Assembly: GCA_030269625.1 (NCBI GenBank)
Contig: JAJDFZ010000007.1
Span: forward strand, 1-56,721
DNA from: Oxalobacter sp. OttesenSCG-928-P03
Lineage (GTDB): Bacteria; Pseudomonadota; Gammaproteobacteria; Burkholderiales; Burkholderiaceae_D
DNA: 56,721 bases
Direction of reading: 5' to 3'
Shown: piece by piece, positions 48,751 through 56,721 of the stretch
How the letters are laid out: each line of letters opens with the position of its first letter
Numbering within the stretch: position 1 is the stretch's first letter
Notes under the pieces: model-generated
Seen by the model: the letters and a program-made list of their open reading frames with translations, nothing else
The model's database searches: none
Told to the model about the DNA's origin: nothing
Position numbers and translations under genes: made by a program

Positions 48751-50019
48751 TCACGCAAATGCCAGAGGAATATCGCTGTTTTTGTATATTTCCATATAAC
48801 CGATTTCAGAAATCCGGATACCCAGATCATGATTTTTACGGGATGCCACGGAAAGCGGATGCGCTTTGGCAACCGTTGACGCTTTATTTTTTTGCGGCCC
48901 TTTACTCCCGGCAAAAACATCCCCTTGCCGCCCCAGGATCAGCACCCCATCCAGCAAACACAGTTCGGCGCGAATCCGCCGGGGAATTTCATGAAACTTC
49001 CTGGCACCGAGAATGGTCGACAAGAGGCTGTTTTTTTCTGCCTGCATGTCTGATGACAAACGATACCGGGAATGAATGCGTTTCAAACGCTTTTGCTTGC
49101 GCTCGGGATCATCCAGAATACCGATACGCGCCCCCCGGCCATTAAAAGCCACATCCAGCGATGTCAGATAAACGGCTTTTCTGACCTCTTTTTCCTCCTG
49201 GCTGATATCTTCCGAAAAAATTTCATCCAGGATGGCATCATGCGGGAAATACCGCCATTGTGAAAATATCCAGGCAAAAACCAGCTTTCTGTCCCTGAAA
49301 AGCAGGATGTCTCCTTTTTCTGTCAGCCTGATTGCCGCCTTGCTGCGATAATCCGTCCAGACAGCAATATCTGCAAGCGATACCGGCGCCAGAACATCCT
49401 GCTGTTTTTTTATCTGAACTGCTGTCGGCATCATGTTTTCGACAGACTGGACGTAGCCGTTCCTGTCAACGGTCAAAAATGTTTTATCCGTCGAGCCGAC
49501 AGTGCGGATCAGTCCCTCGTCAAACATGGTAAAAATGTTGCAGCCTGTCGGTTTCTGGCGATTGAAATAAATGCCCGTAGTATGGACAGGATGCGCTTCT
49601 TCACAGATTCTTCCTGCCCACGTCCTGTACATCTGGATCAGGCTAAAAACAAGATCTGAATGATCCCGGTTGATATGAGACGATATGACGCGATCCATCG
49701 CTTCAAGTACACAGGCATAATCCGAGACACTGTCCTGCACATTCATTTTGCGCAAGCGGACAATGATGTCTTCAATCAGATTTTTTTCCCCGGCCCCAAA
49801 GGGCAGGCGACGCTGGAAAATGAAATAAATCCGCTCGGATTCGGTTACAAAAATCTTTATCCTGTGCTGTGTATCGTATACAACTCCGCTAAACGGCCTG
49901 ATCGCATCCGTAAACGGGCCGCTCATGACAGCGCCATGCATCATCGGCTGAATATATATCTCAAGGATATCCCTGAAAACGGCAATTTTTCTTTCCAGTT
50001 CTTTATATGCCTTGCTCAT
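48751..50019 (-). CDS. Protein with a divergent DisA-like (diadenylate-cyclase-fold) C-terminal domain
   Basis: This 422-residue cytosolic protein (start at 50019 with GGGTG upstream; an ATG 12 bases earlier is possible) has no clear overall match. Numbered from the longer start, the N-terminal 150 residues are helical. Residues about 155-275 are beta-rich with repeated strands (RTVGSTDKTFLTVD, ILLFRDRKLVFAW). The last 140 residues recall the DisA-N fold: a helix with LLSTILGARKFHEIP, a loop LLDGVLILGRQGDVFAGS in the place of the catalytic DGA loop, then SRKNHDLGIRISEIGYMEIY where cyclases have GTRHRAA and a SEE segment. The DGA becomes DGV and the RHR is absent. It may therefore bind rather than make a nucleotide. 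This is a pattern reading, not a proven match. Confidence 0.55.
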   Translation of the reverse strand: MSKAYKELERKIAVFRDILEIYIQPMMHGAVMSGPFTDAIRPFSGVVYDTQHRIKIFVTESERIYFIFQRRLPFGAGEKNLIEDIIVRLRKMNVQDSVSDYACVLEAMDRVISSHINRDHSDLVFSLIQMYRTWAGRICEEAHPVHTTGIYFNRQKPTGCNIFTMFDEGLIRTVGSTDKTFLTVDRNGYVQSVENMMPTAVQIKKQQDVLAPVSLADIAVWTDYRSKAAIRLTEKGDILLFRDRKLVFAWIFSQWRYFPHDAILDEIFSEDISQEEKEVRKAVYLTSLDVAFNGRGARIGILDDPERKQKRLKRIHSRYRLSSDMQAEKNSLLSTILGARKFHEIPRRIRAELCLLDGVLILGRQGDVFAGSKGPQKNKASTVAKAHPLSVASRKNHDLGIRISEIGYMEIYKNSDIPLAFA

Positions 50020-50048
50020 TTTCACACCCATTCAGCATTTGCTGTTTT

Positions 50049-50340
50049 TCAAAGATGCCATGTGATTTTGTATCCAGGATTGACCAGAAGCGGCATCGCC
50101 TGTCTATAGCTCCGATAACGCAACAGCCGGGTGAAGAAATGATTGCCGTGTTCCCGCTCAACAAACTTTTCAGACAGGAAGGCACTGATATTGCCTGACA
50201 GAAGGCGTCAGCATCACATTACTGCACCCGGGAGAGTAGGCTGCCACGCGGCTGAAAACTGCCTGATACCGTTCCGGATCAATCTGGTACAAAAATGGTA
50301 TGACAATACCTGAACCATACGGGCACAGTTTAATTATTGC
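50049..50340 (-). pseudogene. Probable decayed gene with a frameshift
   Basis: In the gap 50032-50473, two minus-strand frames look coding but lack an ATG and are out of register. The first, from about 50340 to 50199, reads KLCPYGSGIVIPFLYQIDPE and on to SNVMLTPSVRQ. The second, from about 50210 to its stop at 50049, reads GNISAFLSEKFVEREHGNHF and ends YKITWHL. A shift near 50190-50210 would join them into a chain of about 95 residues. No family was recognised. The rest of the gap (50341-50473) has only AT-rich sequence. Confidence 0.4.
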
Positions 50341-50473
50341 TCACAACGCGAACAATGCTTAAAAATGAAAGCATTTTTTCAAAAATGGAATGATCAAACA
50401 AAGAAGAGGTTTTTCATACATCTGCGAAAGGGCATAAAAAAGATATATCAGGCAAATGAACAAACCTGGCTGA

Positions 50474-53400
50474 TCAGGCGTTCAGGCGCATTTCATCGGC
50501 ATTGGCAGCGGCCATCATCAGCTTGATCCGGTTAATCTGGTTCACTTCACTGGCACCGGCATCGTAATCCAGTGCAATGATGTTAGCTTCGGGATAACGG
50601 TGCTTCAGTTCCTTGAACAGGCCCTTGCCGGTAATATGATTGGGCAGGCATCCAAATGGCTGCATGCAGAGAATATTGGAAACACCGCTTTCAATGAGCT
50701 TGACCATTTCAGCTGTCAAGAGCCATCCTTCACCTGTCTGGTGGCCATGGGAAACCAGGTTTTCCGCTTTTTTCCGGAGAACGCTGAAGCGGTCCGGCGG
50801 CGAGAAACGTTTGCTCCGCCTAAAGCCGAAGCGGGCAGACCAGCGAATCAGCTCCAGGCTGAAAATATTGGAGAGCGCCTTGACATAATCCCTCCATGAG
50901 CCGGCCAGGTGCCGGTAATTGAAAATGTGGTTATAGAAGGAATACAGGGCAAAATCCATCATGTCAGGCACAACCGCCTCACCGCCCTCCTGCTCCACAA
51001 CAGAAACGGCATTGTTATTGGCATCCGGGTGGTATTTCAGGAGAATTTCTCCCACCAGTCCGACACGGGGCCGCCTTTCTTCCGTTTTCAGGGGAAGACG
51101 GTCAAATGCCCGGATCATGCGCAACATATTCAGATCAAAGAGCAGGATGCTGCCCGAGGCAATACATTTCTTGCCTTTTTCCGCCCATTTTTCAGCCAGC
51201 CGGGCAGCGCTGCCCGGTTCCGCCTCATACGGCGTGACACGACACAGCATCCGCATAAGCGCATCTCCCAACTGAACCGCCATGATGACCCGCTTTAAAA
51301 GCTTGCCTGAAAAACGGATGCCCTGTGTATCTGAAAGACTGCCCATGTTAAATGAAATGATGGGAATATGATCCAGCCCGGAATCCTGCAGTGCCTTTCG
51401 TAAAAAAGCAATGTAATTCGTGGCACGGCAGCCACCCCCTGTCTGGGAAATCATGAGAGCAATACGATCCCGGTCATACCCGCCATTCTGTATGGCGTGA
51501 AGAAGCTGCCCGACCACCACAATCGCGGGATAACAGGCATCGTTATTCACGTAACGAAGCCCCAGGTCAATCGCAGCCCTGTCCACGGTAGGCAACTGGA
51601 CAGCCTTGTACCCCTCCGAAGCAAATACCGTCTCAAGAAACTGGAAGTGAACCGGCGACATCTGCGGAATCAGAATCGTATGGGTATGCCGCATTTCCCT
51701 GGTGAATTTTGGAAAAGGCTTGTGCGCTACCAGCGGAAAAACTTTCTGATCTCTTGCTGCACGTTCGCGCAATGTCGCCAAAAGCGACCGGATGCGAATA
51801 CGGGCCGGGCCAAGGTTGACGCCTTCATCAATCTTGATCTGCGCATAAAGACCGCCTTTGCGGCGAATAATTTCTTCCAGTTGGTCCGCTGTAACGGCAT
51901 CAATGCCGCAACCGAATGAAACCAGTTGCATGACAGCGATGTTTTTCAGATCTGCAGCATAGGCGCCGGCACGATACAAACGAGAGTGATAGGTCCACTG
52001 ATCCACAACACGCAGCGGCCCCGGATCGGGCATCAGGTGCGCGACGGCATCCTCTGTAATGACAGCCATGCCAAATGACGTAATCAGATCGGAAATGCCG
52101 TTATGGACTTCCGGGTCGACATGATAAGGGTGCCCTGCCAGAACAATGCCGAAACGGCCGGACTGTTCAAGTTCGGCAAGCACCTCTTCGCCGACACGCT
52201 GCATGTCTTTCCTGAAGCATGCCATCTCATCAAAACCGGCATTCACCGCTGCCTCAAGCTCTTTGAGCGGAATAGTGGAGAAAGGCGCAATATCCCGCAT
52301 CCGTCTTGCCAGAATCCGGCGATCAAGTGGAAGGAACTGGTGAATGATCGGAATATTGTTTTCCTGGAATGCGGTAATGTTTTTGGCCAGCAGTTCCGGA
52401 TAGCCGATCACAATCGGGCAGTTGTAGTTGCCTGCCTGGGTTACGAACTCTTTCTGTTCTTTGGGCAGACAGGGAAAGAAAATGTAATCCACATTCCGGC
52501 TGACCAGGTCAAGCACATGGCCATGGGCCAGCTTGGCCGGATAACAGACCGTCTGTGAAGGGATGGTTTCATACCCCTGGAAATAGAGTTCCTTTGAAGA
52601 AGGCGCGGACAATTCGACACGAAAACCCAGCCGGGTAAAAATGGTAAACCAGAGCGGGTAGTTTTCAAAAATATTCAACGCCCTGGGAATACCGATCGTT
52701 CCCCGGGCCGCAGCCTCTTCATCCAGTGGCAGGTAACTGTTGAACAGCCGGTCATACTTGAAGGCATAAAGATTGGGCGCTGTCTGCGTCGCGGCACCGG
52801 CACCCCGGTCACAGCGATTGCCGGAAACAAAGCGGGTCGAATTGGAAAAGGTATTGATGGTCAAAAGGCAACTGTTGGCACATTGCCGGCAGCGTGATGT
52901 CATTTTCCTGACAGAGAAAGCTTCAATGGCATCCGCATCCAGAAGGCGAGAGCCGCCCGCAACCGGCCCTCTGTCTTTCGCGATAAGCGCTGCACCGTAG
53001 GCACCCATCAGTCCGGAAATATCCGGACGCAATACCGTACACCCCAGTTCCAGTTCAAGCGCCCGCAACAGTGCATCGTTGGCAAATGCGCCACCCTGAA
53101 CCACCACGTGCCTGCCCAGATCATCCACATTGGTGATCTTCATCACCTTGAAACAGGCATTTCTGACAACAGAATAAGAAAGGCCGGCAGCGATATCGCC
53201 TACTTCAGCGCGGTCCTTTTGTGCCTGCTTGACCTTTGAATTCATGAAAACCGTGCATCGCGTGCCGAGATCGACCGGTGATCTGGCATTCATGGCCGCT
53301 TCCACGAACCGGGGTAACGGCATCTGGAGCGACGTGGCGAAATTCTCAATAAAAGAACCGCATCCGGCAGAGCAGGCCTCGTTAAGCTGGATGCTCGCAA

Positions 53401-54706
53401 TCGCGCCATCACTGATTCGCATGCACTTGATGTCCTGCCCGCCGATGTCGAGAATAAAACTCACTTTTGGCTCAAAAAAACGGGCCGCCGTAAAATGCGC
53501 CACGGTTTCCACTTCATCAATATCGGCATTCAGACCGGCCGCAAGCAACTGGCTGCCATAGCCGGTAACAGCTGTTGCGCGGATATGGAGGTCCGGCTGC
53601 TTGCGCGTGTAAATTTCACGAAGAATATCAATGGCGGAAGAAAGCGGATCTCCCTTGTTGGGCGAATAAGAGGAATACAGCAGGTTGCCATTCTCATCCA
53701 CCAGGGCCGCCTTGATGGTGGTGGACCCGCAGTCAAACCCCAGCCAGGCATCCCCCGTGCATGCTTCAAGATCGCGCCGTTCAACATGCTCTGCGGCATG
53801 GCGCGCATGAAAGTCAGCACGCTCTTCCTCGCTCTGAAAAAGAGGAAGGAGCGCTTTTGTATCCGTGGTTGCCGTTACATTTTCCAGCCGATTGATCAGT
53901 TCATCCAGATTTTCCTCTACCTCATGCCGCCGGGCATGAAGGGCCGCGCCAAGCGCCACAAAATATTCGGCATGCTCGGGAAAAACGGCTTCGGACTTAT
54001 CCAGCTTCAGTGTCGCAACAAACCGCTGTCGAAGGGATTCAAGGAATGCCAGCGGCCCCCCCAGGAAAACCACCTTGCCCCGGATCGGACGCCCCCGTGC
54101 AAGGCCACTGATTGTCTGGTTGACTACAGCCTGCATGATGGACGCGGCAATATCCTCACGGGAACACCCTTCATTCAGCAGGGGAAGCACATCGGTTTTG
54201 GCAAAGACACCGCAGCGCGAGGCAATCGGGTAAATAGTACGGTGACGCATTGCCAGTCTGTCAAGCCCGCTTGCGTCGGTCTGCACAAAGGATGCCATCT
54301 GATCGATAAACGCCCCCGTTCCCCCTGCGCAGGTTTCATTCATGCGCTGGTCAAGGCCGCCCGTCAGGTAGGTCAGCTTGGCATCTTCCCCACCCAGTTC
54401 GATCACCACGTCCGCATCCGGGATACGTTCGCGAATGCTGAGGCCTGAAGCGATCACTTCCTGCACGAAAGGAATATTGAGTTCTGATGCGAGGGAAATA
54501 GCGCCTGATCCGGTCAGGCTTATTTTCAGCCCGTCGCAATCAACGCTTGCGGCAATTTCCTGCAGGACGGTTTTGACACTCTGGCGGACTTCGGAAAGAT
54601 GACGTGTATACCTGCTGAATATGATTTCACCGGCAGCATTCAGCACGACCGCCTTGACTGTCGTTGAACCAATATCCAACCCAAGAAAAACACCGGAACC
54701 CGTCAT
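50474..54706 (-). CDS. Giant fused acyl-CoA-dehydratase-type activase and dehydratase-like protein
   Basis: This 1410-residue cytosolic protein combines parts that are separate in 2-hydroxyglutaryl-CoA dehydratase. Two ASKHA ATPase (HgdC/BcrA-type) domains come first, with phosphate loops LDIGSTTVKAV (9-20) and FDCGSTTIKAA (324-334). Each has its Fe-S cysteine pair: C126 (NETCAGGTG) and C165 (SRCGVF), and C445 (NEACSAGCG) and C484 (GTRCTVF). A Cys cluster follows (CRQCANSC at 606-613 and C632), then a DUF2229-type region and an HgdB-like end with SFGCGIDA, NDACYPA, QTGGGCRA and QPFGCLPN. The family is common in clostridia and is thought to move low-potential electrons with ATP; the substrate is unknown. 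It sits alone between an efflux unit and the DisA-like gene. Confidence 0.9.
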   Translation of the reverse strand: MTGSGVFLGLDIGSTTVKAVVLNAAGEIIFSRYTRHLSEVRQSVKTVLQEIAASVDCDGLKISLTGSGAISLASELNIPFVQEVIASGLSIRERIPDADVVIELGGEDAKLTYLTGGLDQRMNETCAGGTGAFIDQMASFVQTDASGLDRLAMRHRTIYPIASRCGVFAKTDVLPLLNEGCSREDIAASIMQAVVNQTISGLARGRPIRGKVVFLGGPLAFLESLRQRFVATLKLDKSEAVFPEHAEYFVALGAALHARRHEVEENLDELINRLENVTATTDTKALLPLFQSEEERADFHARHAAEHVERRDLEACTGDAWLGFDCGSTTIKAALVDENGNLLYSSYSPNKGDPLSSAIDILREIYTRKQPDLHIRATAVTGYGSQLLAAGLNADIDEVETVAHFTAARFFEPKVSFILDIGGQDIKCMRISDGAIASIQLNEACSAGCGSFIENFATSLQMPLPRFVEAAMNARSPVDLGTRCTVFMNSKVKQAQKDRAEVGDIAAGLSYSVVRNACFKVMKITNVDDLGRHVVVQGGAFANDALLRALELELGCTVLRPDISGLMGAYGAALIAKDRGPVAGGSRLLDADAIEAFSVRKMTSRCRQCANSCLLTINTFSNSTRFVSGNRCDRGAGAATQTAPNLYAFKYDRLFNSYLPLDEEAAARGTIGIPRALNIFENYPLWFTIFTRLGFRVELSAPSSKELYFQGYETIPSQTVCYPAKLAHGHVLDLVSRNVDYIFFPCLPKEQKEFVTQAGNYNCPIVIGYPELLAKNITAFQENNIPIIHQFLPLDRRILARRMRDIAPFSTIPLKELEAAVNAGFDEMACFRKDMQRVGEEVLAELEQSGRFGIVLAGHPYHVDPEVHNGISDLITSFGMAVITEDAVAHLMPDPGPLRVVDQWTYHSRLYRAGAYAADLKNIAVMQLVSFGCGIDAVTADQLEEIIRRKGGLYAQIKIDEGVNLGPARIRIRSLLATLRERAARDQKVFPLVAHKPFPKFTREMRHTHTILIPQMSPVHFQFLETVFASEGYKAVQLPTVDRAAIDLGLRYVNNDACYPAIVVVGQLLHAIQNGGYDRDRIALMISQTGGGCRATNYIAFLRKALQDSGLDHIPIISFNMGSLSDTQGIRFSGKLLKRVIMAVQLGDALMRMLCRVTPYEAEPGSAARLAEKWAEKGKKCIASGSILLFDLNMLRMIRAFDRLPLKTEERRPRVGLVGEILLKYHPDANNNAVSVVEQEGGEAVVPDMMDFALYSFYNHIFNYRHLAGSWRDYVKALSNIFSLELIRWSARFGFRRSKRFSPPDRFSVLRKKAENLVSHGHQTGEGWLLTAEMVKLIESGVSNILCMQPFGCLPNHITGKGLFKELKHRYPEANIIALDYDAGASEVNQINRIKLMMAAANADEMRLNA

Positions 54707-54789
54707 CCAATAATCCTGAAAAAAACAGCATTTGTATGGAAAACATGAATCGCAGAAAAGTCATTTAATATTACAACAAACTTTCCGGG

Positions 54790-56241
54790 TTACAACTTCC
54801 CGGATGAAATATTTTCCGGTGGCAGACTCTCTGCCCATCCTCCTCCAAGCGCCTTGAACAAACCTGCGCTGGCATTCAGCCTGGCCAGTGCGACCGTAAC
54901 AACCGCATCTTCTGCATTAAGCATGGTCCGCTGCGCATCCAGCACGGCAAGAAATTCTTCCGCGCCTGCTGCATAACGTACACTCACAATACGATAAGCC
55001 TCCTGCGCCTGCTCCGATGCTTCACGCCTCTTCTTTTCTTCCCGCATCAAAAAAGCATTGGCCGCAATTGCCGTATCCACTTCCAGGAAAGCTGAAAGCG
55101 CGGCCTGCTGGTATCGTGCAACCATTTCCTCCCGGCGGGCCAGCGTAATATCCAGTTGCGCCTCAAGCCGCCCTCCCTCGAAAATAGGTGCAACCAGCGA
55201 AGAAGCCAGCGCATAAAACAGGCTGCTGGAGTGAAAGAGATTATGCAGACTGCTGCTTTGTGTCCCACCCTGTGCCGTCAGAAAGATGGATGGCAAAAAA
55301 GCCGCCCGGGCCGCACCAATGTCAGCATTGGCGGATTTCAGCATGGCTTCGGCACTCAGGATATCGGGGCGACGGATAAGCAGGTCGGAAGGCAGGCCGG
55401 CAGGAACAGCAGGAGCCAGCAGATCGGTCAGTTTTTCCTTCCTGATCGCATCCGACAACTCATCGGTAATGACCGCATTGCCCAGCAGATTGTTCAGATT
55501 ATTCGTTGCTGCCTGTGCAACACGTTCCAGTTCCTCTACCCTGGCTTCCATGGCAGCCACATCACTTTTCTGCCGGGCTATATCCAGAGGGGATGCCGCT
55601 CCGGCCCTGTGACGTTTTTCCATGTAATCGAGCATCTGACGCGCTGCATCCAGAATACGGCTCTGGACAGCCAGCCTTTCCTTTTGTCCCAGCAGGTAAA
55701 AATAAGCCAGGGCAATATCTGACTCCAGGCTCAACCCGGCAGCCCTCCAGTCATTCAGTGTGGCTTCTGCAATAAAAGACGCACTGTCTGCCTGAGAGCG
55801 CAGCTTCCCCCAGATATCCACCTCGTAGGATGCCTGAAAACTGCCGGATACCGTATCCGTCATGGAAAAGCGATGCGTTCTGTTATCGTGCTCACCCAGC
55901 CTTGAACCATGCACCTCGGCACCCAGCCAGGGAAAAAGTGGCGCACGTGCGACTCTTGCCTGTGCCACAGCCTGGGCAAGCTGCCATCCTCTTGCTGCAA
56001 AGTCATGGTTTTGCGCCAGGCCGGCCTTTTGCAGGCGAAGCAGCGTATCCGAACCGAAGCCATGCCACCATCCGGCATTCAGATCACTTTCCTCTTTTTG
56101 CGCCTTGACTCCCTGCTCCCAACTGACTGGCGCCTCCTTTGGCAAACCGGCATCCGGGCGGAGATAATCCGGCGTGAGAGAGCAGGAAACCAGCGCACCT
56201 GTTCCGAGAATCACCGCTGCCAGATATTTTCTTTTTTTCAT
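54790..56241 (-). CDS. Outer-membrane efflux lipoprotein (NodT/OprM type)
   Basis: This is the trimeric channel that crosses the periplasm and outer membrane for tripartite pumps. The 483-residue product has a lipoprotein signal (ILGTGALVSC, lipobox LVSC) and two homologous OEP repeats. The first shows DVARAP-like WQLAQAVAQARVARAPLFPW and the second IRRPDILSAEAMLKSANADIGAARAAFLPS split over two strands. Long helices alternate with short beta segments. It starts two bases after the MFS stop, so it is cotranscribed with an EmrB-like pump and probably serves it. The RND pump 6 kb away lacks its own channel and may share this one. Confidence 0.95.
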   Translation of the reverse strand: MKKRKYLAAVILGTGALVSCSLTPDYLRPDAGLPKEAPVSWEQGVKAQKEESDLNAGWWHGFGSDTLLRLQKAGLAQNHDFAARGWQLAQAVAQARVARAPLFPWLGAEVHGSRLGEHDNRTHRFSMTDTVSGSFQASYEVDIWGKLRSQADSASFIAEATLNDWRAAGLSLESDIALAYFYLLGQKERLAVQSRILDAARQMLDYMEKRHRAGAASPLDIARQKSDVAAMEARVEELERVAQAATNNLNNLLGNAVITDELSDAIRKEKLTDLLAPAVPAGLPSDLLIRRPDILSAEAMLKSANADIGAARAAFLPSIFLTAQGGTQSSSLHNLFHSSSLFYALASSLVAPIFEGGRLEAQLDITLARREEMVARYQQAALSAFLEVDTAIAANAFLMREEKKRREASEQAQEAYRIVSVRYAAGAEEFLAVLDAQRTMLNAEDAVVTVALARLNASAGLFKALGGGWAESLPPENISSGKL

Positions 56242-56243
56242 AC

Positions 56244-56721
56244 CTAAATTCCTGTCCGGTGACGCCTTGCCAGCCAGATCCTGAAACTGATGATAATCGG
56301 AACCGCCACGGCAAAAAAGAGAGCAATGGCAAGAAAAGCCTCGTTGTATGAAAGTACGGAAACCTGCGCCTGCATGGAACGCTTCACCATCGCCATTGCT
56401 GCCTTGGCAGCATCCCCCTTTTCCATGCCTGCCGCATACAGGGAATCACCAATCCTCTGCAGACGCCATGCCAGTTCGGTTCCTCCCTCGTTGAGATGAG
56501 AAGAAACGACCATTTCGTTGAGCGCGTTTTGCCTGTCGATATAACGCTGCAATACAGCCACACTGAAAATGCCGCCAAACTGCCGGTGTGTTGTAAAAAG
56601 CGCAACCCCCTGCGTATTGGTGCTCCCCTTGAGCGCTCCCAGTGCAAAGAGTGTCAGCGCCAGAAAGAGAAATCCCATTCCCATTCCCCGGATCATGAGG
56701 GCCACAATCATGGTTGGGGTG
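56244..56721 (-). CDS. DHA2-family MFS drug exporter (EmrB-like), C-terminus only
   Basis: Only the last 159 residues or so are in the window; the frame is open at the right edge. It shows membrane segments (MGFLFLALTLFALGAL, and the final AFLAIALFFAVAVPIIISF) and a soluble stretch with GVALFTTHRQFGGIFSVAVLQRYI, typical of the 14-segment EmrB/QacA class. It is followed after two bases by the outer-membrane factor gene. An adaptor of EmrA type is expected further upstream, outside the window. Confidence 0.85.
   Translation of the reverse strand, partial: TPTMIVALMIRGMGMGFLFLALTLFALGALKGSTNTQGVALFTTHRQFGGIFSVAVLQRYIDRQNALNEMVVSSHLNEGGTELAWRLQRIGDSLYAAGMEKGDAAKAAMAMVKRSMQAQVSVLSYNEAFLAIALFFAVAVPIIISFRIWLARRHRTGI

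Noticed and set aside
50228-50250. GGGAGAGTAGG-like string resembling the 3' end of 5S rRNA
   Set aside because: The matching 5' half and conserved loops of 5S rRNA are absent; the bases fit the decayed coding frame on the minus strand.

Overview
The window looks like a piece of chromosome from an anaerobic betaproteobacterium of the Burkholderiales, most likely an Oxalobacter-like member of the Oxalobacteraceae. This is an inference. It rests on the gene order greA / yhbY / rlmE-ftsH-folP-glmM next to carAB, on a YjfB-family protein, on a long TrpS with the insertion usual in betaproteobacteria, and on anaerobe-type genes (class II B12-dependent ribonucleotide reductase, a hydrogenase-like sensor, a 2-hydroxyacyl-CoA-dehydratase-type giant protein). 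No CRISPR array, transposase, integrase or phage gene was seen. Almost all large genes lie on the minus strand.

Region 1-6.3 kb is one minus-strand unit. A sensor protein joins ferredoxin-like clusters, a [FeFe]-hydrogenase-type H-cluster domain and a diguanylate cyclase domain. Its stop overlaps the start of a TonB-dependent receptor, which is followed by a NitT/TauT-type ABC binding protein and permease that runs off the window. Region 6.3-9.9 kb is accessory: tRNA-Arg followed at once by two unknown small genes (one with a clear internal duplication), a YjfB protein behind a FliA-like promoter, two small unknown ORFs, a lipoprotein and tRNA-Pro.

Region 9.9-31.3 kb is mainly core: glmM, folP, ftsH, rlmE, yhbY, greA, carB, carA, trpS, a site-2 protease homologue, a YciO-type protein, htpX, a PHP-domain phosphatase, a gamma carbonic anhydrase homologue, hslO, a DUF349 protein, a small unknown gene and a hemerythrin-like protein. 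ftsH and htpX, two membrane quality-control proteases, each have a well-formed sigma-32-type promoter, so a shared heat-shock response is likely. carAB has a good sigma-70 promoter with a leader hairpin.

Region 31.3-43.7 kb holds a nitroreductase-family gene, class II ribonucleotide reductase, etfA-etfB, a TusA-like protein, alaS and purL. Region 43.7-56.7 kb holds an RND efflux pump with its adaptor, a protein with a divergent DisA-like (diadenylate-cyclase-fold) C-terminus, a probable decayed gene, a 1410-residue fused activase/dehydratase protein, an outer-membrane efflux factor, and the C-terminus of a DHA2-type MFS exporter.

The strongest leads for something new are the hydrogenase-like diguanylate cyclase translationally coupled to an uptake system, the giant ATPase/Fe-S protein of unknown substrate lying near a DisA-like protein, and the tRNA-Arg-led pair of unknown small genes.
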